Shown in pieces: positions 25,371 to 33,692 of a stretch of 44,007 bases of DNA; the first letter of the stretch is position 1; every line of letters begins with the position of its first letter. The translations under genes and the position numbers were made by a program. A model generated the notes under the pieces. The model had not been told where the DNA came from. It worked only from the letters and a program-made list of their open reading frames with translations, and did no database searches. Origin of the DNA: Pseudomonadota bacterium (GTDB lineage: Bacteria; Pseudomonadota; Alphaproteobacteria; Rhizobiales; Hyphomicrobiaceae); assembly GCA_018242255.1 (NCBI GenBank), contig JAFECH010000356.1:1-44007 (forward strand), in the 5' to 3' direction.

Positions 25371-27798
25371 AAGGCTTTGTCTTGCGCTTCTCTGATTGGT
25401 TTTCAAGTGACGAAGACGTCTTAGCAGCTCGCAACGCTCGCCAGACGGCCTCCGGCGTTAGCGGAAGCTCGGAGATCTCGACACCAAACTCGGCGAGCGC
25501 GTCACAGATTGCATTGGCTATGGCGGCCGCCGGCGGAATGGTCCCGACTTCGCCAACGCCGCGCACGCCAAATGTCGTCACGGGAGAAAGGACCTCCGTA
25601 TGCAGAAGTTCGATCGGCGGAATGTCGGCCGCTGTCGGGACAAAATAATCGAGCATGCTTCCGCTCAACAGCTGACCCGTTTCCCGGTCGTAACGCAGCT
25701 CTTCGCCAAGAGCGGCACCTAGCCCCTGCACGAGCGCGCCGCGGACCTGTCCTTCAACAAGCATGGGATTTACGCTCTTCCCGCAATCATGGACCATCAC
25801 GAAGCGTTCGACAGCGAACTCCCCGGTCTCAGGATCGACCGCGACGACAGAAGCGGCGGTGCCGAAAGAAAATGCGGCGTCGGTAGGCTCGAAAAATGCT
25901 GTGGCCTCCAGGCCAGGGGCATCGCTCGCTGGGATACCTTGGCCGAGTATGGCACGCCGGAAGATTTCCTTCGTCGAAACGGCGCGGGCGTGATTGGATC
26001 TCAAAACGACCACATCACCCTGAATATCTAGGTCTGCCGGACTGGCTTCAAGAATGGCGGCGGCTATCTTGAAAGTCCTTTCTCGGAAGAGCAGCGCAGC
26101 TTTGTTTATAGCGCCCGCCGCGGCGATGAGTGTTCTCGACGCAAATGCGCCGGTATTCAGGGGTGATGCAGCCGTATCGCCCGCGTGGACGTGGATCTTC
26201 TCGTAATCCACGCCGAGAACGTCGGCGCAGATTTGTGCGAAAGCCGTTTCGCTCCCCTGGCCGAACGTCGACACTCCCGTATAGAGATCGATTGATCCGG
26301 AACGATTGGCACGAAGCGTTACGCTCTCGTGCGCGCCGAACTGCGATCCGCGATTGGCGAGGAAGCGTGCGCTTGCGTATCCGGTGCGCTCAACGAATGA
26401 AGACAGACCAACGCCGACGAGCCGACCGTCCGCCCTTGCTGTTCTCGGTCGTGCTCGATGACCAGTATAGTCTACGGCATCCGCCGCGATTTTCAGCGAC
26501 TGCAGATAATCACCGCTATCGTAGATCGCACCGCTCGGAACGCGCCACGGCAAATCAGTGGGCTTTAACATATTCATGGCGCGGAGATCGTAGGGGTCTA
26601 TCGCTAGTTGCCGCGCCAGGCGATCAACGAGAACTTCTAGCGCGAAATTGACCTCGGGCTGGCCGTAACCACGATAAGCTCCGATCGGGGTCTTGTTCGT
26701 GATCGCGACGCTTCTCTTGACACGCGCATCGGCGACTTTGTACGGACCTGTGAAAACTACACTGGATAGCTGAGCTGATCCAAAAGATGAATTCCAGCCT
26801 CCTAAGTCCGTCGTGTAGTTGTTCGTCAATGCCGTGATGCGGCCCGTTCGCTCCGCCGCGACTGCAAAATCGTGCACGGCTTCCCTGCCGTGCGTGCTTG
26901 CCCGAAAGTGCTCCATGCGGTCTTCAACCCATTTCACGGGATGACGCAAAGCCATTGCGTGCAAGCAAGCCAGAATGTCCTCGGGATAGGCCCCGAGCTT
27001 CAATCCAAATGCCCCGCCCACATCGGAGGCCACAACGCGGATCTCGCCTTCGTCGAGCCGTAGCGACTCGGCAAGTTGCTTTCTCACAAGGTGAGGAACC
27101 TGCGTAGACGATTGAACCGCGAGTTCACGCGCACCCGGACGCCAAGACGCCAAGACAGCTCGACCCTCCATCGGGAATGCCGTCACACGGTTGATGCGAA
27201 AGCGGCCGGTCAAAACGACATCGGCTTCGGCCATGATGGCGTCCGGTTTCCCGTTGCTATCGATATTCGATGCCAGCAGATTGGATTCGAGTACGTCCGG
27301 ATGGAGGAGCGGCGCGGCGTCGGAGAGCGTTTCAAGCGTATCGACGACGTGCGGCAATGGCTCGTAGTCGATTTCGATTTGCTCGATGGCGTCTTCGGCA
27401 ATCGCACGGCTTGTCGCGACGACACTGACGACGGCTTGGCCTTCGTGTACTGCAACATCCTGGGCGAGCGCATAATACGGTAGCGGCGGTGCACCCGGCA
27501 CTGGTCTCAAGACCTGTATCGGTTCGCTCAATTTCTTGACGTCAGAACCGACAAGGATGTGCCTGACGCCAATCATCTCCGATGCACGCGAAACATCTAT
27601 GGCGCGAATTCTGGCATGCGGAAACGGACAGCGGCCGACGGCCATCTCGAGCTGATGGGCAAGATCTATATCGTCGACAAAACGTCCGTCTCCCCGCAAG
27701 AGACGATCATCTTCCTTCCGCGGAAGACTGCGCCCGATGAACTCGCTTCCCGATTTGCGCTGGCGTTGAGAGGCATTGCCGCTCACATATTCATTCAC
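25351..27798 (-). CDS. Molybdenum hydroxylase large subunit (CoxL/xanthine-dehydrogenase family)
   Basis: An 815-residue molybdopterin-binding subunit. It has the N-terminal aldehyde-oxidase a/b hammerhead (RKEDDRLLRGDGRFVDDI) and the Mo-site segments DVGGAFGLK at 259-267, AYRGYGQPE at 374-382 and GVRGVGEVG with catalytic E750. The AYRxxGQPE form lacks the active-site Cys of true CO dehydrogenase (AYRCSFR), so it should hydroxylate an aromatic or aldehyde substrate with water as oxygen donor. Context points to hydroxylation of a hydroxypyridine to 2,5-dihydroxypyridine. The start is GTG, overlapping the 2Fe-2S gene stop (GTGA). Partner subunits are the 2Fe-2S protein just upstream and the FAD and CoxG proteins further up the operon. 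Confidence 0.92.
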   Translation of the reverse strand: MNEYVSGNASQRQRKSGSEFIGRSLPRKEDDRLLRGDGRFVDDIDLAHQLEMAVGRCPFPHARIRAIDVSRASEMIGVRHILVGSDVKKLSEPIQVLRPVPGAPPLPYYALAQDVAVHEGQAVVSVVATSRAIAEDAIEQIEIDYEPLPHVVDTLETLSDAAPLLHPDVLESNLLASNIDSNGKPDAIMAEADVVLTGRFRINRVTAFPMEGRAVLASWRPGARELAVQSSTQVPHLVRKQLAESLRLDEGEIRVVASDVGGAFGLKLGAYPEDILACLHAMALRHPVKWVEDRMEHFRASTHGREAVHDFAVAAERTGRITALTNNYTTDLGGWNSSFGSAQLSSVVFTGPYKVADARVKRSVAITNKTPIGAYRGYGQPEVNFALEVLVDRLARQLAIDPYDLRAMNMLKPTDLPWRVPSGAIYDSGDYLQSLKIAADAVDYTGHRARPRTARADGRLVGVGLSSFVERTGYASARFLANRGSQFGAHESVTLRANRSGSIDLYTGVSTFGQGSETAFAQICADVLGVDYEKIHVHAGDTAASPLNTGAFASRTLIAAAGAINKAALLFRERTFKIAAAILEASPADLDIQGDVVVLRSNHARAVSTKEIFRRAILGQGIPASDAPGLEATAFFEPTDAAFSFGTAASVVAVDPETGEFAVERFVMVHDCGKSVNPMLVEGQVRGALVQGLGAALGEELRYDRETGQLLSGSMLDYFVPTAADIPPIELLHTEVLSPVTTFGVRGVGEVGTIPPAAAIANAICDALAEFGVEISELPLTPEAVWRALRAAKTSSSLENQSEKRKTKPYEHAAE

Positions 27799-28301
27799 GG
27801 CAGCTGTTCCATTCCGTTTTTGGCGACGCAGGTTTTCAACAAATATTCTTCGGCAGCCCTTATGATCCCCTCATATCCAGTGCAGCGACAGAGAACACCG
27901 CTGATCTCTTCTCGGATCTCATCCCGCGAGGGAGGCGAGGGCCGGTCTGCGAGGCTCGTTATCAGCATCAGGAAACCCGGCGTGCAATATCCGCATTGCA
28001 GGGCATGATTGCGCTTGAACGCTTCTTGCAGCTCATTCAATTGATCGCCAGCGGCAAGCCCTTCGACTGTCTGTACCTGCGTTCCTTCAAGCTGGGCCGC
28101 AAGCATAAGGCAGGATTTGACCGCTCTGCCGTCGACAATGATCGTGCAGTTTCCGCATACACCCTGCTCGCAGCCGACATGCGTTCCGGTTACGCCCACG
28201 CGATGGCGTAGGAAATCCGCGGCATGCATCCGAACAGGAACGTCGGCGTTGACCTCTTCGCCATTTACTTGGAGAGTGATTTCAATCTCGTTCGTTCCCA
28301 A
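27795..28301 (-). CDS. Molybdenum hydroxylase 2Fe-2S subunit
   Basis: A 168-residue two-cluster ferredoxin-type subunit. The plant-type 2Fe-2S site is C44, C49, C52 (CEQGVCGNC) and C64; the second, all-helical cluster site is C103 and C106 (CGYC) with C138 and C140 (CRC). It passes electrons from the Mo centre to FAD. The likely start is TTG at 28301: AAGGAAGG, which overlaps the nicX stop codon, lies about 9 bases before it and there is no earlier ATG. The stop overlaps the large-subunit start. Confidence 0.93.
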   Translation of the reverse strand: MGTNEIEITLQVNGEEVNADVPVRMHAADFLRHRVGVTGTHVGCEQGVCGNCTIIVDGRAVKSCLMLAAQLEGTQVQTVEGLAAGDQLNELQEAFKRNHALQCGYCTPGFLMLITSLADRPSPPSRDEIREEISGVLCRCTGYEGIIRAAEEYLLKTCVAKNGMEQLP

Positions 28302-28315
28302 GCTGCTGACCTTCC

Positions 28316-29353
28316 TTAGGCCGCTCGTTTGGCGGCAGGACGCATTTCTTTGACGACAACATCTCCGTTCAGCACGATCGGCTCATCGTCGAGGAAGAGG
28401 TTGCAATCACGCATTGGAATATCGAGGTGGCAGGCCGTGTCGTTCGGACCGCCAAGCTCATTGTTCGGTCCGGTCGAAAACATGACGTTGCCAAAAAACG
28501 ATCTGAGCTCCATCCCCATTCCGCCGGGGAACTGCGTCAGTCCGTGCCACTTTGCGCGCTCATCGAGCCCCCATCCGACGTGGGACATGCCGAATCCACG
28601 CGGATCGTTGAACGTCGCCATGTACGATTTGATTAGCTCCGCGTCGAGGCCGCCGCGAATGTCCTGGATCACCCCTTGTTCGATCGTGTAGGTGACCGGC
28701 TCTCGGACATAAGTATTGAACGGCAGCAGAACGTCCCCTGGCGCCAGCACGATCTTGCCGTCAACACCATCATCAGCCCCACCGGTGAATACGAATGCCG
28801 CCGGCCAATGGTCCCAACGGCCTGGCGTGTCGGTATATCCATACTCGCTCATCGTCGGATACATGCCGATTTTGTAAACGACGTCGGTGCCGTGCTTGCT
28901 CGTTATGCGAATCGTCTTCGCTTTCGAGAGCAGTTCAGCGCCAACCTCAACGCGCTCGCGCAGATCGCGCGTCGGAATAAGTCGCGCGAGAAGTGGTGCT
29001 GGTTCGACGGCGGTGAGAACCCTAGCGCCGGCTGCCTGGATCGCCATCTGCTCTCTGCTAAACAGCAGGAAGATCAGATCTACGACCATGTCTGCTTTTT
29101 TTAGCGCTTCTACTGCCTCTGGAAGCTGAGCGAGCTGCGAAACTCCAACCTCCCACGAGCCTGATGTCGGCGACGGCGCCGGGAGCCTCATGTGATAGGC
29201 GCTTGAACCCAACTCCCGGGCAGCTGCCAAAAAAGCGTCTGCATAATCGAGACGCTCGTCACCTTGCGAAAGAATGACAACCTTCTGCCCCTCCCGCACC
29301 GCGCTGAGTTCCAGTTGAATCTTGCAGATCGCGGTCAAAGCATTTCTGTCCAT
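28316..29353 (-). CDS. nicX: 2,5-dihydroxypyridine 5,6-dioxygenase
   Basis: A 345-residue protein closely resembling NicX of Pseudomonas putida throughout (EYGYTDTPGRWDHWP, SHVGWGLDERAKW, ACHLDIPMRDCNLFLDD). The Fe(II) ligands are expected at H258, H309 and D311, matching the His/His-Asp spacing of NicX. The enzyme opens the ring of 2,5-dihydroxypyridine with O2 to give N-formylmaleamate; it is cytoplasmic. The ATG at 29353 has AAAGGAGAG 8 bases upstream and gives the family length, so the longer open frame (to 29563) is rejected. It lies between nicD and the 2Fe-2S gene; this placing joins the ring-hydroxylating and ring-opening steps in one transcript. Confidence 0.93.
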   Translation of the reverse strand: MDRNALTAICKIQLELSAVREGQKVVILSQGDERLDYADAFLAAARELGSSAYHMRLPAPSPTSGSWEVGVSQLAQLPEAVEALKKADMVVDLIFLLFSREQMAIQAAGARVLTAVEPAPLLARLIPTRDLRERVEVGAELLSKAKTIRITSKHGTDVVYKIGMYPTMSEYGYTDTPGRWDHWPAAFVFTGGADDGVDGKIVLAPGDVLLPFNTYVREPVTYTIEQGVIQDIRGGLDAELIKSYMATFNDPRGFGMSHVGWGLDERAKWHGLTQFPGGMGMELRSFFGNVMFSTGPNNELGGPNDTACHLDIPMRDCNLFLDDEPIVLNGDVVVKEMRPAAKRAA

Positions 29354-29387
29354 ACGACGGCTCTCCTTTAGTTTTCTAGGAGCTTCA

Positions 29388-30215
29388 TCACGCGGCTTGT
29401 TGAGCACGCGGAATGAGGCGGACGAGAATTTTGAAAAAGTCCGTAAAGTTGTCCCACGGAACCATGTGTCCTGCGTTCGGTACGGATACGATTGGAATGA
29501 GTGGGTTCGCAGCAGCGAGCTCCGCGGCAGCGGCCGGCGGCACCATCGGGCTAAGCTCGCCACGAATGAGTGTGGCGGGCCGTTTCAAGGCCGACCACAG
29601 AGGAAAGAAGTCCTCCTGATCGAACCCCGCATGTGTCTCCACGATCGCGGTTTCATCGCAGCTTGCGAGAACATCAGCGCGCAACTGCAACTCCCGGGTT
29701 TGCCATTTCGGATAGAACTTGCGAACCTCCTCGGCCGTCGTTCCGCGCTTCGCCGCATGCAACTGTGTGAGGAAAGCTTCTTTGCTTGTCGGATAAGAGC
29801 CGCGCCCGGGTCCAGACGTCGGTGGATCGACGATCACAAGCATCCCATGATCGTCCGGGCAAAACTGCGCGGCATACGCCGCAGCGATCCGAGCGCCTAA
29901 AGAATGCCCAATGATATGGGGACGAACGAGGCCAAGAGCTGAGATCAGGCCGGCGATATCGGATGCGTAATCGGTCAAGCGGTAATGGCCTGATGGCGGC
30001 GTATCAGTTTGCCCTCGACCTCTCAGATCGGGCACGAAAACATTAAATCCCAGAGCTGCCAACGGCGAGGCGATGAAATCCGCCGTCGCAGCCGGACTGG
30101 TAATCCCAGGAACGATCACGACGTTGCCCGCCGCCCCGCCGGTGTACGTCAGAAGGTGGTGGCGGAGCCCATTCGCAGCTATTTGGCTGGAGCTGCCTGA
30201 GATTGCAATGCTCAC
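29388..30215 (-). CDS. nicD: N-formylmaleamate deformylase (alpha/beta hydrolase)
   Basis: A 275-residue alpha/beta hydrolase. Nucleophile elbow GHSLG with S105, acid D130 in VIVDPP (after strand 6, the unusual position reported for NicD) and H250 in NAGHMVPW form the triad; VPDLRGRGQTD is the usual oxyanion-side segment. In the pathway it splits N-formylmaleamate, the NicX product, to maleamate and formate. The start overlaps the nicE stop (ATGA) and the gene is followed after 34 bases by nicX. Assignment to NicD relies on context plus the triad positions, which match the known enzyme within a few residues. Confidence 0.88.
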   Translation of the reverse strand: MSIAISGSSSQIAANGLRHHLLTYTGGAAGNVVIVPGITSPAATADFIASPLAALGFNVFVPDLRGRGQTDTPPSGHYRLTDYASDIAGLISALGLVRPHIIGHSLGARIAAAYAAQFCPDDHGMLVIVDPPTSGPGRGSYPTSKEAFLTQLHAAKRGTTAEEVRKFYPKWQTRELQLRADVLASCDETAIVETHAGFDQEDFFPLWSALKRPATLIRGELSPMVPPAAAAELAAANPLIPIVSVPNAGHMVPWDNFTDFFKILVRLIPRAQQAA

Positions 30216-30973
30216 GCTGCGGCCTCCATCGTCTCGGAAGCGAGTGCGGCCCCGGCGTTTGGCAGGCTCGGTGAGAGGCCGAGCGCCAAAAGTATTTCGC
30301 GCGTCGTCGCCGTTGCCGCCGTCACGACTGGCAGCCCGGTTGCATCCTGAACCAACTGCACCGCGGGAAGCGACGGCATCTGAACACAGGCGCTGAGGAC
30401 GATGCCATCAACGCCGGACAGATCGAGCTTTTGCACGTATCCGGGAAGAGCCGCAGGATCGAGCCGTCCAACCATGAGATTGTCGGAAACAGCAAGACTG
30501 ACGCTATCGAGGACCGAAACTCCGGAGTCTTCGATATAGCTGATAACGGTTCGCGTGAGCTCGGGCATGTAAGGCGCCACCAGCGCCACCTTGCGTAGCC
30601 CAAGACTCTTCAGCGTTCGCGCAAGCGCGCCTGCGCTGCTGACGATCGGGGGAGATGTACCGCGATCTGCCGTGATGACATCAGAAAATCGCTTCTCCGT
30701 CGCGATATGTGCGCCGGCACCGCGCGACATGAGGGCAACGAGGCAAGCATAAGCAACGACATCGACGTCTGCGTCACCGACCTCAACCGCGCAACGCTCG
30801 CCATCATCGACCATGCGCGCCAGCGACGCGATATCGACCGTGTGAAGCCGCGCGCGGCTGGTGTGAAACGTAAAACGGGTTCCGTGTTTCTGAGAATGTC
30901 TTGCGAGCATCTCCGGAATTTCCGTTTCCATCGTCGTGTTGGAGCTCGGGACGATCAATCCGATGCGGTGCAT
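30212..30973 (-). CDS. nicE: Maleate cis-trans isomerase
   Basis: A 253-residue member of the Asp/Glu racemase-like maleate isomerase family. PSSNTTMETEIP near the N-terminus, C77 in VAYACLVAL and C196 in VLSACVQMPS are the two active-site cysteines and substrate-binding loops. It converts maleate to fumarate, which enters the TCA cycle, the last step of the route. The ATG overlaps nothing upstream (95-base gap to the CoxG gene), and its stop overlaps the nicD start by 4 bases. Confidence 0.92.
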   Translation of the reverse strand: MHRIGLIVPSSNTTMETEIPEMLARHSQKHGTRFTFHTSRARLHTVDIASLARMVDDGERCAVEVGDADVDVVAYACLVALMSRGAGAHIATEKRFSDVITADRGTSPPIVSSAGALARTLKSLGLRKVALVAPYMPELTRTVISYIEDSGVSVLDSVSLAVSDNLMVGRLDPAALPGYVQKLDLSGVDGIVLSACVQMPSLPAVQLVQDATGLPVVTAATATTREILLALGLSPSLPNAGAALASETMEAAA

Positions 30974-31068
30974 GAAACTTTCGGAACTCCCATGATTGTT
31001 TTTTGGTTTTTGACTTGGAGCATCGCCGCTCCATATCGCGAGTGTGATGTCATTCGTGGGGGCCTATC

Positions 31069-31713
31069 TCACGGCTGCACTCCGAGACGCCAAAGAATGA
31101 CGAGACTCAAGACGACCGACAGGGCGCTGAACACCGCTGAGGCTTTGGACCAGAGGTCTCCTCTTAGGGCCATTCCCGCTGACGCCATATCGAGTCGCGG
31201 AGAGGGCTTTGGCAGAGAACCGCGCGATAGCAATTTTTGAGCACCGTCCGCCTTCGCGGCCAGGTCGCCGCCGGAGAGCACAAGCGCCAGATTTTGCGCA
31301 AACTCGGCCGTCACTTTGTCCGCCTGCTTCATGATGATCTTCTGGCCGACACTGCCGAGCATGCCGGCGAGCACCACTTCTCCCTCCACGGTGACACGGG
31401 TGCGATCGCCGATCGGTTCGAGGCTGACAGTATTCGTCGCGCGAAAATTTCCGACCGCGCCACGAATTGCTTTGCCCGTTGAAGAGAATTGCAGGCGTTC
31501 TTCGGAAACTCTCTCCGTGATATGAACTTTGGATTCTAGGGTCGCGCTGATCGGTCCGACTTTTTGCGTAGCTCGAACGATGAGTGTGTCCGCGTCCACG
31601 ACTTGGACCGACTCCACACCCGGGATGCAGGTCGCCACACGATCGGGCTGTTCGAAGAAAGCCCAAATGCGGCCGATCCGATCGCTAACTTCGAATTCTT
31701 GTCGAAACTTCAC
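31069..31713 (-). CDS. CoxG/SRPBCC-family subunit with C-terminal membrane anchor
   Basis: A 214-residue protein. Residues 1-145 are a CoxG-type SRPBCC domain (VSDRIGRIWAFFEQPDRVATCIPG, VGPISATLESKV, MLGSVGQKIIM). A variable linker follows and a C-terminal membrane helix (SKASAVFSALSVVLSLVILW). In CO dehydrogenase systems CoxG recruits the enzyme to the inner membrane; in the published 3-hydroxypyridine dehydrogenase an SRPBCC protein is a required separate component, and this gene fits that role. The start is GTG with GAGG 6 bases upstream. It follows the FAD subunit gene by 9 bases. Confidence 0.9.
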   Translation of the reverse strand: MKFRQEFEVSDRIGRIWAFFEQPDRVATCIPGVESVQVVDADTLIVRATQKVGPISATLESKVHITERVSEERLQFSSTGKAIRGAVGNFRATNTVSLEPIGDRTRVTVEGEVVLAGMLGSVGQKIIMKQADKVTAEFAQNLALVLSGGDLAAKADGAQKLLSRGSLPKPSPRLDMASAGMALRGDLWSKASAVFSALSVVLSLVILWRLGVQP

Positions 31714-31722
31714 GAAGTGCCT

Positions 31723-32598
31723 CTAATTCAATGAACTGGGGGAAGCCGACGTCCGGAATTCACGCAGCAGCCGCGGGACGTGGACGGAAACAAGGTGACG
31801 GCGGTATTCTTCGCTTGCTCGCATATCGCTTGGTGGTGAAATAGCTCGGCCCGCAGCCTCGGCCGCCGCCGCGATATCGCTGTCATCCAAAAGTGATCCG
31901 TCGAGGTGCGCGCCTGCCTCTTCGACAATAATGGGCGTATCGTGGACCCCGCCCAAACCAATCCTTACGTTTGACCAACGACCCTCTTCGTCGCGATCGC
32001 CGACTATGGCGATGGACAAGACTGCGAAATCGTTGTGTCTCCGATTGAGTTCGCGAAATGCATGATGGATCGGATGACGCGGAAAGATGATCTCAACCAA
32101 AATCTCGTCTGGGGCGATCGCCGCCGCGTACGATCCTTCGTAGAAATCCTGCATCGGAATTTCGCGGGCCTTGCCATTGCTGATCACACGCACGCGAGCG
32201 CCAAGCACCAAACATCCGAGCGGCATTTCTCCTGTCGGGTCGGCCTGGACTAAACTTCCGCCGATCGTCCCGCGGTTGCGCACCTGACGATCGGCAACGT
32301 GCCGGATCATTCGCGCAAGCAACGGAAGGCGTTCTGCAACAAGACTGGAGGTCTCGACGGTAACATGACGGACCAAGCCACCCAATACTGTTTCAGAACC
32401 ACGAACCTCAATTCGGCTCAGTTCTTCGAGCCCGTTAATATCGATAAGGGCAGCAGGGCGCAGCAGACGCATATTTAGCATCGGGACAAGACTTTGCCCG
32501 CCCGCCAAGATGCGCGCGGTTCCGTCGTAGTCGACCAGAAGGCGGAGAGCCTCGTCGATCGAATGTGCACGATGATAAATGAAGTCTGCAGCCTTCAT
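31723..32598 (-). CDS. Molybdenum hydroxylase FAD-binding subunit (CoxM-like)
   Basis: A 291-residue flavoprotein. The two FAD-pyrophosphate motifs are AGGQS at 32-36 and TIGG at 111-114 (RNRGTIGGSLVQADP), followed by a CoxM-type C-terminal domain. It accepts electrons from the 2Fe-2S subunit and passes them on. The ATG at 32598 overlaps the stop of the PEP-synthase-like ATP-binding gene (ATGA), so the longer open frame starting at 32745 is not used. The FAD subunit is thus split from the Mo and 2Fe-2S genes by five genes, while staying in the same operon. Confidence 0.92.
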   Translation of the reverse strand: MKAADFIYHRAHSIDEALRLLVDYDGTARILAGGQSLVPMLNMRLLRPAALIDINGLEELSRIEVRGSETVLGGLVRHVTVETSSLVAERLPLLARMIRHVADRQVRNRGTIGGSLVQADPTGEMPLGCLVLGARVRVISNGKAREIPMQDFYEGSYAAAIAPDEILVEIIFPRHPIHHAFRELNRRHNDFAVLSIAIVGDRDEEGRWSNVRIGLGGVHDTPIIVEEAGAHLDGSLLDDSDIAAAAEAAGRAISPPSDMRASEEYRRHLVSVHVPRLLREFRTSASPSSLN

Positions 32599-33692
32599 GA
32601 ATTTGCCGATTTGGCGACCGGCTGGGAGACGCGAATCCCCGAAAGCCGTGCCAACACCTGATTGACCGGGGATGCCTGCGCCGAGACAACGCGAGCTGCC
32701 GCCTTGCGGCTCCAAACCGTTTCGGGCCGTACCTGAAGCACGCAAATATCACCCTGGTGGCTGACGCCCCATTCGATGTCCTGCGGCGCGCCGCGGGCGA
32801 CCTCGATCTGCTTCGCAAGCGTCGCTAAACGAACAACATGGTCATCATCGAGGCAGAGTTTATCCTGCCGGTCCTGTTCGATCGGCGTTAGCCCGACGCC
32901 GCCAAGCGATGGATCGAACCGGTATTCTTCGAGCTGAGTTACAGGCTTCTTCCGCGTGATTTCGAATGTGACCTTGTCGACGGCGAATTGACTGGGAGTG
33001 ATGTCGCCCTTGACGACGCCTTCGCCGAGCCCCCAGCACGCCTCAAGAACGATTTTCGAACGATCTCCATTAATCGGATCGAGCGTGAACATCACGCCCG
33101 CCGCGCGTGCCTCGAGCATCTGTTGGACTCCGACGCATATACCGAAGTCGCCTTTCGAAATTACAGTCTCGCCATCCTGGCGATAGGAGAGAACGGCGTC
33201 ACCAAACATTCCCGCCCAACAGGCGCGCATATTGCGGAGAACCTCGTCAATCCCGCAAATCCAGAGGAACGTCTCGTATTGTCCGGCGAAGCTCGCGCCG
33301 GCGAGATCTTCGGATTCGCCCGACGAGCGCACCGCAACTGGCACACCCTGTCGCTGCGTTCGCGTTTCCAGGAGCGCATAATTCTTCCGAATCTCATCTT
33401 CCAAATCGGCCGGAAGCGGTGCCGTCTTTATTCCGTTGACGAGTGCAGTCGCCTCTTCCTTGATTTCGTGAAGCGCAAGCTTGGGTGCAATTTCACGCAC
33501 TCGCCTCGCCTCATCGACCAGGCCCGAGGCTGCCATGAAATACCGATAGGCTGCCGTCGTAATTCCAAAACCGTGCGGAACCGAAAGACCGGCTCCGACC
33601 ATCTCGGCCAGGCTCGCAAACTTGCCTCCAAGGAGTGGATTGCCGACCGAAGTGGGATCGTCGAGCCAGAGTACATAAGGCATTGTTGTCAA
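32595..33692 (-). CDS. PEP synthase/PPDK ATP-binding-domain protein (phenylphosphate synthase small subunit-like)
   Basis: A 365-residue stand-alone pyruvate-phosphate-dikinase N-terminal (ATP-grasp) domain: NPLLGGKFASLAEMVGAGL, VAVRSSGESEDLAGASFAGQYET, VMFTLDPINGDRSKIVLEACWGLGEGVV and ICVLQVRPETVW. It lacks the His-carrier and PEP-binding domains, which are respectively on the next-door gene and absent. The 40-kDa size and split layout match PpsB of phenylphosphate synthase, which uses ATP to charge a His on its partner. The likely start is TTG at 33692 (GAGGAGA 8 bases before, overlapping the partner's stop as TTGA); an ATG three codons in is the alternative. Confidence 0.88.
   Translation of the reverse strand: MTTMPYVLWLDDPTSVGNPLLGGKFASLAEMVGAGLSVPHGFGITTAAYRYFMAASGLVDEARRVREIAPKLALHEIKEEATALVNGIKTAPLPADLEDEIRKNYALLETRTQRQGVPVAVRSSGESEDLAGASFAGQYETFLWICGIDEVLRNMRACWAGMFGDAVLSYRQDGETVISKGDFGICVGVQQMLEARAAGVMFTLDPINGDRSKIVLEACWGLGEGVVKGDITPSQFAVDKVTFEITRKKPVTQLEEYRFDPSLGGVGLTPIEQDRQDKLCLDDDHVVRLATLAKQIEVARGAPQDIEWGVSHQGDICVLQVRPETVWSRKAAARVVSAQASPVNQVLARLSGIRVSQPVAKSANS

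Noticed and set aside
25351-28301. Aerobic carbon monoxide dehydrogenase (CoxLS)
   Set aside because: The large subunit has AYRGYGQPE where true CO dehydrogenase has the Cys-containing AYRCSFR loop, and the surrounding genes are of pyridine degradation.
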